Positions 15,933-26,336 of a stretch of DNA of 64,000 bases are shown one piece after another. The stretch spans positions 1 to 64,000 of the forward strand of contig JALZWO010000055.1 of assembly GCA_023300375.1 (NCBI GenBank), in the 5' to 3' direction. Origin of the DNA: Granulosicoccus sp. (GTDB lineage Bacteria; Pseudomonadota; Gammaproteobacteria; Granulosicoccales; Granulosicoccaceae). Within the stretch, counting starts at the first letter, position 1. Each line of letters opens with the position of its first letter. Made by a program: the position numbers and the translations under genes. The notes below the pieces were generated by a model that saw nothing but the letters and a program-made list of their open reading frames with translations, was not told the DNA's origin and did no database searches.

Positions 15933-18191
15933 TTAAGTATGATCTTCGATAGGAGGCTCATTAATTAGTCTATGTCGTGAGAACACACGCTGTGCCTCTC
16001 TGTAGCCAATCTCGCTGATCATTTCATAGGCTTTGAAATCAAGCAAAGACACTGCTCTGACATTGGGTTCAATCAGTACATCTAAGCCGTTTCTTGCAAT
16101 GTTTAAGGATTCAACACTTTTAATATCAGTGGAGCGCAATAGGGTTTCTGCGATACGCGGAATTTTTGTAGTTGGCTCAAATGGATTGATGCGCGATAAA
16201 AATACACGCCAACCTGAAAGTACTGTTCCAAAATCATAGTAGTTAAATTGTTCTGAAATTTGGCTGACGTTCACGCCAATGATAAATCCTTTACCGCTTA
16301 GTCGACGTTTCATGATGTCAACAGGGAAAGTGTTTAATACAGCGCCATCGATTAGGAGGTCGCCGTTGGCTGTAGGTACTGGGGAAAATATTCCGGGTAG
16401 GGATATTGTTGTGCGCACGATTTTCCACAAAGGCCCTCTGTCATGAATAACCTCTTGGCCATCAGCTAGATTAGATGATACGCAAAAGTATGGAATCCAA
16501 AGATCCTCGATGCGTTGTTCTCCATAGACTGATCTACAAAAACGCGACAACTTTTCTGACTTCATTAGAGATGCCAGAGGAAGGGTGTAGTCAAACAACG
16601 CTTTTTTATTGGCAAAACGTTTAGACAATCTCTGGATGTCTTTGTGTGAGGCCCCCATAGCCATTGATGCACCAAGCAAGGCCCCCATGCTGGACCCACC
16701 TATATAGTCAAGCGGCATGTTTTGTTCTTCGATAAGTTTATAGGCGCCTAAATGAGCATACCCACGTGCGCCCCCACCACTTAATACTAGGCCAGTTGCA
16801 ACATTTCGTAAGCGTCTGGCGAGGCGTGCAAAGTGCTGCTTATCGTTCAAGCGCACATGATAATAAGCATCTAGCTCTCGTGGCTCTAACCACTTCGCTG
16901 TATTTTTAGGCGAAACAGTATCTGTGGGGTGAAGTAAGACAAGGTCAACACTGGGTCTTATTCTAGCTCCATCGAATTGTTTATTGAACTGCCGTTCAAC
17001 CTCCCTGAGTTCAGCGGTATTATCAGCGCTGGCACTGACAACCAGAATAATTCTATCTGCTCTATTTACGCATCGTTGTGTCCATGAGCTCCACTGCCTA
17101 TCGGTTAGGTATAGCATGGAGTCGAATCGACTATCTTTGTCGTCTAGCCATTCAGCAACAGCTGAATTGAATACGCTATCAAATTCTGTTTGCGAAGCGC
17201 CAGTTCGCCCATACCAAGTGTCAAAGCTACGAGAGTTTAACGAGACCGCAGAGCCAAGTTCTCTCAAAGCACTTTTTAATTGATGAACAAAGCGGCGTAC
17301 AGGTAGTTTGACATCCATAGGTATGATGACGAAATTTTGATCTGCACTGACATTATCTTTTTTTCTGGAAGTATCTATATGCCGACGTACTACGAGTCTT
17401 GATAATCGCAAAAGCATGCTTGCGTTTGTTGCAATCAAACTATCAAAGTCATTTTTTTTAAGCAATGCAACTGTGGATTCTCGTGCTGCAATAACTGTTG
17501 CACTGCGTGTTGTATCTGCCAAGAGCGCTAATTCGCCAACAGTTTCTGGCGAATTCACTACCGCCGTACTTTGTGTTTCACCCGTACTAGATAGTGTCTG
17601 TGTGATAATTTTCCCCGACACAAGCACATAAACACCGTCGGCGATATCACCTTCCCTAAATAACGTTTGCCCACTGTGAAAATGCATCACTGTGGATTTT
17701 TCAAGCAAGGCATTCATGGTGGAATGACTGATATCGCCAAACAACTTGAGATACGACCTTGCAAGAGTTACACGCCGTGATAGATCTGCGGCAACATCGT
17801 AAACACTTGCCAAAATGTTTGGATCAATTTCGGTCAGATGTTCGAAAGCAAATCGGGGGAATAGGGCAACGGACGTTTTTTTCGTAGCAACCGCATTGAC
17901 TAGCATCTGACCGCCGTTCAGCACAGCGAAATCCCCAGCTGTTTCACCTTTGTAGCGTGATTGAAGAAAAAACGATGCACTGCTGTCAACAGACGGCATA
18001 TAGAGTGCCAGTTCACCGTCAATGACCAGATAAAGGTTCAGACTCTTGCTTCCCGCTTCGAACAGTGTCTCGCCTTCTTGAAGTTGAGCGAAGTCAATAT
18101 GGGGAAGTATCGTGCTCCAGAATTCTTCGTTGATACTCTGCAACAACGTTAGTTTTTTGAGAGCCCGTATGAGGCGAGCATCTTTCAACAC
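15933..18191 (-). CDS. Patatin-like phospholipase with two cyclic-nucleotide-binding-like domains (NTE family)
   Basis: Patatin motifs 'GLVLSGGGARGYAHLGAYKLIEE', 'GGSSMGALLG', 'DGAVLNTFPVD'; two cNMP-like domains 'GETLFEAGSKSLNLYLVIDGELALY' and 'GQTLFREGDIADGVYVLVSGKI'. Confidence 0.9.
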   Translation of the reverse strand: MLKDARLIRALKKLTLLQSINEEFWSTILPHIDFAQLQEGETLFEAGSKSLNLYLVIDGELALYMPSVDSSASFFLQSRYKGETAGDFAVLNGGQMLVNAVATKKTSVALFPRFAFEHLTEIDPNILASVYDVAADLSRRVTLARSYLKLFGDISHSTMNALLEKSTVMHFHSGQTLFREGDIADGVYVLVSGKIITQTLSSTGETQSTAVVNSPETVGELALLADTTRSATVIAARESTVALLKKNDFDSLIATNASMLLRLSRLVVRRHIDTSRKKDNVSADQNFVIIPMDVKLPVRRFVHQLKSALRELGSAVSLNSRSFDTWYGRTGASQTEFDSVFNSAVAEWLDDKDSRFDSMLYLTDRQWSSWTQRCVNRADRIILVVSASADNTAELREVERQFNKQFDGARIRPSVDLVLLHPTDTVSPKNTAKWLEPRELDAYYHVRLNDKQHFARLARRLRNVATGLVLSGGGARGYAHLGAYKLIEEQNMPLDYIGGSSMGALLGASMAMGASHKDIQRLSKRFANKKALFDYTLPLASLMKSEKLSRFCRSVYGEQRIEDLWIPYFCVSSNLADGQEVIHDRGPLWKIVRTTISLPGIFSPVPTANGDLLIDGAVLNTFPVDIMKRRLSGKGFIIGVNVSQISEQFNYYDFGTVLSGWRVFLSRINPFEPTTKIPRIAETLLRSTDIKSVESLNIARNGLDVLIEPNVRAVSLLDFKAYEMISEIGYREAQRVFSRHRLINEPPIEDHT

Positions 18192-18449
18192 AGTACTTGC
18201 TGCATCGAAAAAGCAACCGCAATTGTCATTGTTGTTCTGTAACCTGGATACGCTCGCAAGTCAGATACTTCATAGCTAGGCACCAGCTGATATTGTGCAT
18301 GCAAGTCCTTGATGGTACGCCGTGTGGCAAGACTGCTTTTCAGGCTTTTGCATAATTTGTGGAAACAACATCGATCCATTGTCATTCTCTATCCGCTACG
18401 CCTTCTTAGTATATAGAGAGTATAGCGAGCTGAGTCCGCCAGTACGAGT

Positions 18450-19058
18450 CTAGCGCAACAGGCTAATGGCTATGCCGAGCATAACAAATCCGACCAGGAT
18501 ATCCAAAATCCGCCACGCGCTGGGTTTTGCAAAGATTGGCTGTAGCAATCGAGCCCCAAAGCCTAAGGCATAAAAGAAGCTGAATGACGCGGTTACTGCC
18601 CCTATCGTGAACCACAAACGCATGTCTTCGTAGCGTAGAGAGGCGGCGCCGAGTAGAACAACGGTGTCAAGGTACACATGAGGGTTGAGCCAAGTGAGTG
18701 CCAAACAGGTGCCAACGGCTGCCTGCCACGATGGTGCCTTGTGACCTGCGGCGGTGAGGGTTGCGCCACCTCGCCATGCAGAGCGAAAAGCCACAAGGGC
18801 GTAACCGAATAGAAATGCTGCGCCGCCCAGACTGGCCAATTGGGCAAACCAAGGCACGGCAACAACTAGAGTGCCAAAGCCCAAGACGCCGGCAACAATA
18901 AGTAATGCATCTGAAAACGCACACACAAAGCACAGTAAACCAACATGCTCACGCCTTAGCCCTTGCCTGAGTAAAAATGCATTCTGCGCACCAATGGCTA
19001 GTATGAGCCCAGCACCTAGCAAAAATCCTGCGCCAAGGGCCGCGAACTGGCTTGTCAT
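18450..19058 (-). CDS. LysE/ArgO-family amino acid exporter
   Basis: 'LGAGLILAIGAQNAFLLRQGLRREHVG', 'CLALTWLNPHVYLDTVVLLG' LysE/ArgO signatures. Confidence 0.9.
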   Translation of the reverse strand: MTSQFAALGAGFLLGAGLILAIGAQNAFLLRQGLRREHVGLLCFVCAFSDALLIVAGVLGFGTLVVAVPWFAQLASLGGAAFLFGYALVAFRSAWRGGATLTAAGHKAPSWQAAVGTCLALTWLNPHVYLDTVVLLGAASLRYEDMRLWFTIGAVTASFSFFYALGFGARLLQPIFAKPSAWRILDILVGFVMLGIAISLLR

Positions 19059-19080
19059 CTGGGGGATGATGCGTACCGAG

Positions 19081-19776
19081 CTATTCCGATGCGGCAGAGA
19101 ATTTTATATTGCCAAACCAAGCGTTGCCTTCAACACCGGTGTTGTCGCCATCGAGCATAACCGCGTAGGCAGAAATTTCATCAAGATCAACGTCAAACAA
19201 CGTTTTGAAATCGTCCGCTAGGTTACGCGACTCCATGGCCCATTGTCCGACGAATTCGTCGCCGGACTGTAACGCCATCATGACGCCTTTCTCGGTGAAG
19301 GGATTGGTCCATGTTTCACCTTTTGGGGTATCTGACGCCCAAACATAAGTGATCGCTAGTGTTTCCCATGGCAAAAAGCCGATTTGCGCGGCAACATAGA
19401 CTCTGGCGGGGAAATCATCTCCCGCGCGAACCTTCTCTTTATCATTAGGAAATGTTCTGTCTATCTTCCAAGACCAGGTGATCTGTGGCGTATCTTTAAG
19501 ACTAATGACTTGCTCGCGGTATAGCAGGGATGCTGTGCCATTGGTGTAGGCATGCAGGACTTTGGCGCCGTCCAGATCAACGATATTATAATCTGTGTTT
19601 TTTCGAAAACTGCGTTCTTCCCAGTCGTCCTTCAAGGAGGATGGTGTGAAATCGCCAGTCAATTCGCTGATGTTTGCATCGGTATCAGTATTGTTGGCAA
19701 AGGCAATTTGAAAAGCCGCTGAGCCTGCCAATACACCGATAGCCAGAATGGCGGGGAATCGAGGTTCGAATTTCAT
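19081..19776 (-). CDS. DUF3047-like exported protein
   Basis: Signal peptide; 'ASLLYREQVISLKDTPQITWSWKIDRTFPN...AGDDFPARVYVA' DUF3047-type pattern. Confidence 0.75.
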   Translation of the reverse strand: MKFEPRFPAILAIGVLAGSAAFQIAFANNTDTDANISELTGDFTPSSLKDDWEERSFRKNTDYNIVDLDGAKVLHAYTNGTASLLYREQVISLKDTPQITWSWKIDRTFPNDKEKVRAGDDFPARVYVAAQIGFLPWETLAITYVWASDTPKGETWTNPFTEKGVMMALQSGDEFVGQWAMESRNLADDFKTLFDVDLDEISAYAVMLDGDNTGVEGNAWFGNIKFSAASE

Positions 19777-19884
19777 GAGTCTTCGTCTGTTTTGTTGGTA
19801 ATAAAGTTCAATGGATTACATGCAATAACCACACAATCTGCACCTACATGAACTTCGTACGGATAGAATAGTTGTTATTGCTCA

Positions 19885-20934
19885 ATGGTTCAGATTTTAA
19901 TGGTCACCGGTACAGTTTCAGATAAAGGCCGCGTTCGGCAATTTTGGTGGTGTGCGATATTAACGGTTGCTACTATTTACGCCCTAATCATGGTGGGTGG
20001 TATCGTTCGCGCCTCTGGCGCCGGTATGGGTTGCCCTGATTGGCCAACCTGCTTCGGACAGTGGGTGCCACCTACACACGAGTCACAATTACCCGCTAAT
20101 TATCAGGAAATATATGCTGATCGTGGGTACGCAGACACAACATTTAACGTACGCAAAACTTGGACCGAATACCTCAATAGACTATTGGGGGTATTCACAG
20201 GTTTTACAATACTGCTAACTCTTTTGTTTGCCATACCGCTTCGTGGCAAGGATCCCAAAGTGGTTTGGTTGTCGTTAGCGGGGTTTATTCTGGTAGGAGT
20301 GCAAGGGTGGCTAGGAGCCCAAGTCGTTGCTACCAACCTGAAAGTAGGCATGATTACTATCCACATGCTGCTGGCTCAGGTTATTGTCGGCATCGTTATT
20401 GCGGCAGTCATTCGCGTCCGTCGAGAAAACTACCGTCTTATCAATCTTGAGAGTATGCCGCGTTTGTTTTATCCATTGATGCTGCTCGCCATGGGGGCGG
20501 GGTTACTTCAGCTACTCATGGGTACACAGGTTCGCGAAGCAATGGACCTCATTGCCCGCAGTCACGAGCACGACAACCGCCATCTGTGGATAGACAGTTT
20601 GCCTTTCATCTTTACATTGCACAAATACTACACTGTGCCGCTCGTGGCATTGAATGGCTGGTTAGCCTATACAGTGCTGACCCATTCAGATTCAGTGGTA
20701 TTGCGTCGGCTGTGCATCGCACTTATGGTGTTTATTCTAGGGGCCATCGCCATCGGTCTGAGCATGGCTCGGTTACATGTACCCATTTTTTCCCAGCCAA
20801 TGCATTTGTGGTTGGCCTCTGTCATTTTCGGCACACAGCTTGCGATTTTGCTGATTGTTCAGCACGCTCGAGATACGCGTTCGCAGGCGCTCAGCGACGC
20901 ACCTGATCTAACATTTGCAACTGCAAACAAGTGA
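19885..20934 (+). CDS. ctaA: COX15/CtaA-type heme A synthase
   Basis: 'VGGIVRASGAGMGCPDWPTCFGQWVPP', 'EYLNRLLGVFTG', 'GVQGWLGAQVVATNLKVGMITIHMLLA'. Confidence 0.88.
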   Translation: MVQILMVTGTVSDKGRVRQFWWCAILTVATIYALIMVGGIVRASGAGMGCPDWPTCFGQWVPPTHESQLPANYQEIYADRGYADTTFNVRKTWTEYLNRLLGVFTGFTILLTLLFAIPLRGKDPKVVWLSLAGFILVGVQGWLGAQVVATNLKVGMITIHMLLAQVIVGIVIAAVIRVRRENYRLINLESMPRLFYPLMLLAMGAGLLQLLMGTQVREAMDLIARSHEHDNRHLWIDSLPFIFTLHKYYTVPLVALNGWLAYTVLTHSDSVVLRRLCIALMVFILGAIAIGLSMARLHVPIFSQPMHLWLASVIFGTQLAILLIVQHARDTRSQALSDAPDLTFATANK

Positions 20935-21035
20935 GCCACTGTAGGCCTGCCCAGTAATAACCCACATTGCTCTAGTGGCTGAGTGCCAAACGCGGCACAC
21001 TAGCTTTTCAACACGGCAACGACAAGGAAGTCGTT

Positions 21036-21509
21036 ATGAAAACAATTGTCACAGCAATGTGGGCAGGGTTACTTATTGCATTTTTTGCTCTTTCCAGTAT
21101 GGCTCACGCCAACGAGCGTCAGACGAATTCAGTGTCGTTACTCGACATCAATACGGCCACTCAGGGGCAGCTCGCAGAGCATCTACCGGGTATTGGCCCA
21201 GCGAAAGCCGCTTTGATTATCGAATTCAGAGAAAAAAATGGCGCATTCACCCATATTGATCAGTTGCAGCAAGTTAAGGGCATAGGGCCGAAAACAGTTG
21301 AAAAGCTTCGCACTCTAGTGCGCGTTGGCAGCGCGGCCAACGCCCGTCAATCGCAGCTGAAACACCAGCAAATGGAAAATACATCTAAGGTTGATTTCCG
21401 CCGCGTAATTTCTTCAGCTAATTCGTCTGCTCAGGCGATCAGCACCAACACACGTCGAGAAAGGGCGTGGTATAGACGTTCTCTGCTGGAAATTATGCGT
21501 TCGCACTAG
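21036..21509 (+). CDS. ComEA-like helix-hairpin-helix protein, exported
   Basis: Signal peptide; 'LLDINTATQGQLAEHLPGIGPAKAALIIEFREKNGAFTHIDQLQQVKGIGPKTVEKLR'. Confidence 0.88.
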   Translation: MKTIVTAMWAGLLIAFFALSSMAHANERQTNSVSLLDINTATQGQLAEHLPGIGPAKAALIIEFREKNGAFTHIDQLQQVKGIGPKTVEKLRTLVRVGSAANARQSQLKHQQMENTSKVDFRRVISSANSSAQAISTNTRRERAWYRRSLLEIMRSH

Positions 21510-21543
21510 AGGCTACTGCTACCCAATTTCCTAGATCTCGAGC

Positions 21544-22071
21544 TCAGTCGCCCTCAAACTCCACTAATACATGTACTGGCACATCGAGCGCTTCGATTTT
21601 AGCTCGGCCCCCCAGCTCGGGTAGGTCGATTATGAATCCGCAGCCAATTACAGATGCTCCAGCTCGCCTGATGAGCTTGATGCCTGCCTCGCACGTACCG
21701 CCAGTCGCGATTAAGTCATCCACCAGAAGCACACGTTCGCCCGGTTGCAATGCATCCTCGTGCAACTCCATCGTGGCCTCTCCATATTCAAGCGTGTAGG
21801 ATTCACTGAGGCTAGGTCCGGGCAATTTGCCAGCTTTGCGGATCGGCACAAAGCCCACGCACAGTTGATGCGCAATAGCGCCACCCATAATGAACCCTCG
21901 CGCCTCTAATGCGGCCACTTTGTCGATACGCTGCCCAGCGAAGAGATGAATCAGGCTGTCAGTGGCTTCGCGGAATGCCCGTGGATCGCCAAACAGGGTG
22001 GTCACGTCACGAAACTGAATGCCCGGTTTGGGGAAATCAGGAATAGTGCGTATGGAATTTCTAATATTCAT
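21544..22071 (-). CDS. apt: Adenine phosphoribosyltransferase
   Basis: '[27 protein letters not shown]', '[17 protein letters not shown]', '[21 protein letters not shown]'. Confidence 0.95.
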   Translation of the reverse strand: MNIRNSIRTIPDFPKPGIQFRDVTTLFGDPRAFREATDSLIHLFAGQRIDKVAALEARGFIMGGAIAHQLCVGFVPIRKAGKLPGPSLSESYTLEYGEATMELHEDALQPGERVLLVDDLIATGGTCEAGIKLIRRAGASVIGCGFIIDLPELGGRAKIEALDVPVHVLVEFEGD

Positions 22072-22220
22072 AGAGTTTTTGGTGTTTTGAGCGTAGCAAG
22101 ACTAACACCTCGTCAGCTCAACTTCAGAGCGACATACTGCAAATCATGATTCCTGAAGCGTCAGTGCATTGCCTCTTGCGTGATACCATTTGTGCGGGCT
22201 CTTTATTTGGCAGAATTCAC

Positions 22221-22862
22221 ATGCAGTTTTTTTTACGTGCAGCTACCATGGTATCCATCGTGGTGCTTTCGGGTTGTGCCACCATAAAGTACAACACCTT
22301 GGAAAAAGTCGGCATTCACAAACGTGACATTCTTGTGGCCAACGTTGAAGACACGCGCGATGCACAGCAAGATGCACAAGAACAGTTCCAAGATGCGCTT
22401 GAGCGTTTTGGCACGGTGATGACCATCGAAGAGACCGAACTCAAGGAGGCCTACGACCAGCTTAAAGATGAGTACGAGGATAGCGTCGATGCCGCCGAAG
22501 AGGTGTCAGATGAGATTCAGGATGTTGAGCAGGTTGCCGGCGATTTATTTGAAGAGTGGGCCGAGGAGAACACAACCTACACCGACGCGGCTTTGCGCCG
22601 TAACAGTGAGGGCCAACTGCTCGATACGAAAGCCAGATATACCGACATGCTGAAAGCGATGAAAGACGCTGAGGCTAGTATGAAGCCGGTGCTATCAACC
22701 ATGCGCGACAACGTGCTGTATCTCAAACACAATCTCAATGCTCAGGCTATTGGTTCTTTGGAAACCACCTTCGCTGAACTCGAAGGCGACATTGAAGTGC
22801 TTATTTCACGTATGAATCAATCTATTGAACGCTCGAATGAATTCATCAGTCAAATGCAATAA
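22221..22862 (+). CDS. DUF2959-like lipoprotein
   Basis: Lipobox 'VVLSGCATIKYNTLEKVGIHKRDILVANVEDTRDAQQDAQEQFQDALERF'; ATG at 22221 gives signal peptide. Confidence 0.85.
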   Translation: MQFFLRAATMVSIVVLSGCATIKYNTLEKVGIHKRDILVANVEDTRDAQQDAQEQFQDALERFGTVMTIEETELKEAYDQLKDEYEDSVDAAEEVSDEIQDVEQVAGDLFEEWAEENTTYTDAALRRNSEGQLLDTKARYTDMLKAMKDAEASMKPVLSTMRDNVLYLKHNLNAQAIGSLETTFAELEGDIEVLISRMNQSIERSNEFISQMQ

Positions 22863-22871
22863 GGCGTGTTG

Positions 22872-23204
22872 ATGAGTAAAGAACCCGACGATCAGCTTTC
22901 ACTAGCAGATAGGCTCAATCAAGAGACCGCCGTTATTGCTTGGTCAGATTTGGTAAAACACTTTGCCCGAGGTGTCGTGATACACGTATCGCCCAATCTT
23001 GACCTGATAGACGCTGCTATCTGCTTGATTGAGGATGATGCAGCTCAACTAGAGAGTTGGGCTGGCGATAGTAAAGTCAGGCGCGCCAGCGATGATGATG
23101 CACGCGACTGGACGGCAAGAGAGCCAGAATTTTGGTGTGTTGTTACTGCGCCTTGGGTGTTGGTACAGGAAAAGACACACGCCACGCGTCAAACAGTGCA
23201 TTAG
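22872..23204 (+). CDS. DUF2288-like protein
   Basis: 'LADRLNQETAVIAWSDLVKHFARGVVIHVSPNLDLIDAAICLIEDD...WTAREPEFWCVVTAPWVLVQE'. Confidence 0.75.
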   Translation: MSKEPDDQLSLADRLNQETAVIAWSDLVKHFARGVVIHVSPNLDLIDAAICLIEDDAAQLESWAGDSKVRRASDDDARDWTAREPEFWCVVTAPWVLVQEKTHATRQTVH

Positions 23205-24156
23205 CGGCCTGCAGAGATGTGACGCTTTGCGAGCGAACAGCTTCCTCTGTACTGGCTAAAAGCTCTGCCAGTTCGGGTTGACTGTGCAGCGAGTTGCTCA
23301 CCATTTGATCCAGCATTGACCACATCCAGCAGATGCGTTGTTTTTCGCGCAAAGCAACCAGTTCGCCTGTATCAATCAGCTGCCGCCTATGTGTGCGCAC
23401 TTGCTGCCACAACTCATCCAAACCTTGACCGCCAACAGCGCTACAAGTCATAGCCAGAGGACTCCAACTACCCGTAGGCTGAAGAATGGATAATGCGCGT
23501 TGGTAGGCAGCCTTTGCGTGCTGAGCGTCGTTAAATGAATTGCCATCAGCTTTGTTGACCGCGATGATATCTGCCAGCTCAAGCACGCCTTTCTTAATTC
23601 CTTGCAGCTCATCGCCAGCGCCCGGCAACATAAGAACAAGATAGCAATCGACCATTTCTGAGACGATGGTTTCTGATTGGCCCACACCGACTGTTTCAAC
23701 CAAGATGACATCAAAGCCTGCGGCTTCGCAAAGCAGCATTGATTCTCGTGTAACCCGTGTGACACCGCCTAGATGCCCGCTGGTCGGTGATGGCCGTATA
23801 TACGCATCCTGCTCCATAGACAGCTGCGCCATGCGCGTCTTGTCGCCCATAATGCTGCCACCTGTCCGCTGGCTGCTAGGGTCAATGGCTAACACAGCTA
23901 CCCGATGCCCCATGCCGAGAAGCTTGAGTCCTAGAGCCTCTATAAAGGTGCTTTTTCCTACTCCAGGAACCCCGCTGATTCCCACACGTATCGCTTTGCC
24001 CGTGCGAGGTAACAGGAGTTGTAATACATCTTGGGCAATGTTTTGGTGTTTAGCTAAACTTGATTCGGTCATGGTGATTGCGCGGGAGAGCATGGCGCGA
24101 TCACGGGACAATACACCGTAGGCCAGTCCTGCGGCATTGAGTGGCTGCTCGATCAT
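23143..24156 (-). CDS. meaB: Methylmalonyl-CoA mutase-associated GTPase MeaB/ArgK
   Basis: 'RVGISGVPGVGKSTFIEALG', 'VLAIDPSSQRTGGSIMGDKTRM', 'VETVGVGQSE', 'NKADG'; adjacent to mutase. Confidence 0.94.
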   Translation of the reverse strand: MIEQPLNAAGLAYGVLSRDRAMLSRAITMTESSLAKHQNIAQDVLQLLLPRTGKAIRVGISGVPGVGKSTFIEALGLKLLGMGHRVAVLAIDPSSQRTGGSIMGDKTRMAQLSMEQDAYIRPSPTSGHLGGVTRVTRESMLLCEAAGFDVILVETVGVGQSETIVSEMVDCYLVLMLPGAGDELQGIKKGVLELADIIAVNKADGNSFNDAQHAKAAYQRALSILQPTGSWSPLAMTCSAVGGQGLDELWQQVRTHRRQLIDTGELVALREKQRICWMWSMLDQMVSNSLHSQPELAELLASTEEAVRSQSVTSLQAANALFDAWRVSFPVPTPKAQ

Positions 24157-24161
24157 TAGGT

Positions 24162-26336
24162 TTACGTAGTTGAATTTGAGGACGGTAGTGCAGGGTGGCC
24201 AAGTGATGCACCCAGAGAGTCAAGTAAAGTCATGGCGGCTTTTGCAATCACGGTTCCAGGAGGAAACACTGCTGCAGCCCCGGCATCTAATAATGCGGGC
24301 ACATCTTGTGGAGGAACCACGCCACCAACGACAACCTGAATGTCTGGACGGCCAGCGCTTGCCAGTGCCGATTTCAATTCGGGAACCAGAGTCAAGTGAC
24401 CTGCCGCTAATGAACTTGCGCCAACAATATGTACGTCATTGTCAACGGCTTGTCGTGCTACCTCTGCAGGTGTCTGGAATAGTGGGCCAATATCAACATC
24501 AAAACCAAGATCAGCAAATGCGGTAGCGATAACTTTTTGACCGCGATCATGTCCATCTTGTCCCATCTTTGCAATCAGCACGCGTGGTCTGCGCCCTTCG
24601 TGTTCCATAAAATGTGTGACGCGTTTTTTTATTTTGGGTAAATATTCGCTGGTAGACATGGATTTTAGATAAACCCCTTGGATAGATTGGATACGCGCAG
24701 TGTGTCGACCATAAACCTGCTCCAATGCAAGAGAGATCTCGCCAACTGTAGCGCGTGCTCGAGCAGCATCAACAGCCAACGCTAGCAGGTTGCCAGACTG
24801 ATCTCTAGTCCCGAATTTTAGCGCTGTGATTGCTGCTGCATGCTTGTTGTGGTCACGGGTACTGCGTAGTGTCTGCAGCCGTTCTATCTGCTGTCCGCGA
24901 ACCTTCGCATTATCGACCTTTAACACATCAACTGGGGGTTCATTAGCCAGTACCAACTCGTTGACACCGATAACGCTTTGTTCACCCGCGTCTATACGTG
25001 CCTGAGTGCGTGCGGCTGCTTCTTCAATGCGCAATTTTGGAATGCCCGCTTCGATAGCCTTTGCCATGCCACCTTCACGCTCAACTTCTTCAATATGTTG
25101 CCACGCTTTGTCAGCTAGTTGTTGTGTGAGTGTTTCCATGAAGTAACTTCCACCCCACGGATCAACTGTGTTGCACAAACCACTCTCATGCTGCAGAAAA
25201 AGCTGAGTGTTGCGAGCGATGCGTGCAGAAAAATCGGTAGGTAGCGCGAGTGCTTCATCAAAGGCATTGGTATGCAGTGACTGTGTGTGACCGGCAACCG
25301 CTGCCATCGCCTCTATACCCGTTCGCGTGACATTGTTATAAACATCTTGTGCAGTGAGGCTCCAACCGGAAGTTTGACAATGTGTGCGTAAATTCAGTGA
25401 TTTTGGGTTCTTAGGGTTGAACTGTTTGACTAGCCGCGCCCAGAGCAATCTAGCTGCGCGCAGTTTGGCAATTTCCATATAGTGGTTCATGCCAATGGCC
25501 CAGAAGAACGATAGGCGAGGCGCGAAACTGTCAACTGGCATGCCCGCTGCTATTCCGGTGCGAAGGTATTCGATACCGTCAGCCAAGGTATAGGCTAACT
25601 CCAGATCAGCGGTCGCCCCTGCTTCCTGCATATGATATCCAGAGATGCTTATGCTATTAAAGCGCGGCATGTTCTTGGAGGTGTACGCAAAAATATCTGC
25701 AATAATTTTCATCGATGGTGCAGGTGGGTAGATGTACGTGTTGCGGACCATGAATTCTTTCAAGATGTCGTTTTGAATAGTACCAGTGAGTTTTTCTGGT
25801 GAAACACCTTGTTCTTCAGCGGCAACAATGTATAGCGCAAGAATAGGCAGAACCGCACCGTTCATTGTCATTGATACGCTCATCTGGTCCAACGGTATCT
25901 GGTCAAATAGAATTTGCATATCGAGAATTGAATCGATGGCTACTCCGGCCATGCCAACATCGCCAGTGACTCTGGGATGATCAGAATCGTACCCACGATG
26001 GGTGGGTAGATCGAATGCTATGGACAAACCTTTCTGGCCAGCTGCCAGGTTGCGCTTATAAAACGCATTACTGTCTTCAGCTGTTGAAAAGCCTGCGTAT
26101 TGTCTTACCGTCCAAGGTTTGTTTACAAACATTGTGGGGTAAGGCCCACGAGTAAATGGGGCTATTCCCGGGTAATCAAGTTGGTAACCCGATTCAACTC
26201 TGTCAGTTTTGGTGTATCGGGACTGTAAAGATATACCTTCTGGGGTATCACCAGAAGCTGAAGCTTTACCAACAGCCACAGAGCTTGGCTCCGGCATACT
26301 GTTGTTCTTGAAGCTGAAAGGGGGGCGGCTGCTCAT
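24162..26336 (-). CDS. scpA: Methylmalonyl-CoA mutase large (B12-binding) subunit
   Basis: '[42 protein letters not shown]', B12 motif '[36 protein letters not shown]'. Confidence 0.96.
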   Translation of the reverse strand: MSSRPPFSFKNNSMPEPSSVAVGKASASGDTPEGISLQSRYTKTDRVESGYQLDYPGIAPFTRGPYPTMFVNKPWTVRQYAGFSTAEDSNAFYKRNLAAGQKGLSIAFDLPTHRGYDSDHPRVTGDVGMAGVAIDSILDMQILFDQIPLDQMSVSMTMNGAVLPILALYIVAAEEQGVSPEKLTGTIQNDILKEFMVRNTYIYPPAPSMKIIADIFAYTSKNMPRFNSISISGYHMQEAGATADLELAYTLADGIEYLRTGIAAGMPVDSFAPRLSFFWAIGMNHYMEIAKLRAARLLWARLVKQFNPKNPKSLNLRTHCQTSGWSLTAQDVYNNVTRTGIEAMAAVAGHTQSLHTNAFDEALALPTDFSARIARNTQLFLQHESGLCNTVDPWGGSYFMETLTQQLADKAWQHIEEVEREGGMAKAIEAGIPKLRIEEAAARTQARIDAGEQSVIGVNELVLANEPPVDVLKVDNAKVRGQQIERLQTLRSTRDHNKHAAAITALKFGTRDQSGNLLALAVDAARARATVGEISLALEQVYGRHTARIQSIQGVYLKSMSTSEYLPKIKKRVTHFMEHEGRRPRVLIAKMGQDGHDRGQKVIATAFADLGFDVDIGPLFQTPAEVARQAVDNDVHIVGASSLAAGHLTLVPELKSALASAGRPDIQVVVGGVVPPQDVPALLDAGAAAVFPPGTVIAKAAMTLLDSLGASLGHPALPSSNSTT

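Noticed and set aside
18185-18385. 66-aa ORF upstream of the NTE-like gene
   Set aside because: Overlaps the start of the downstream gene, no recognisable domain; insufficient evidence.
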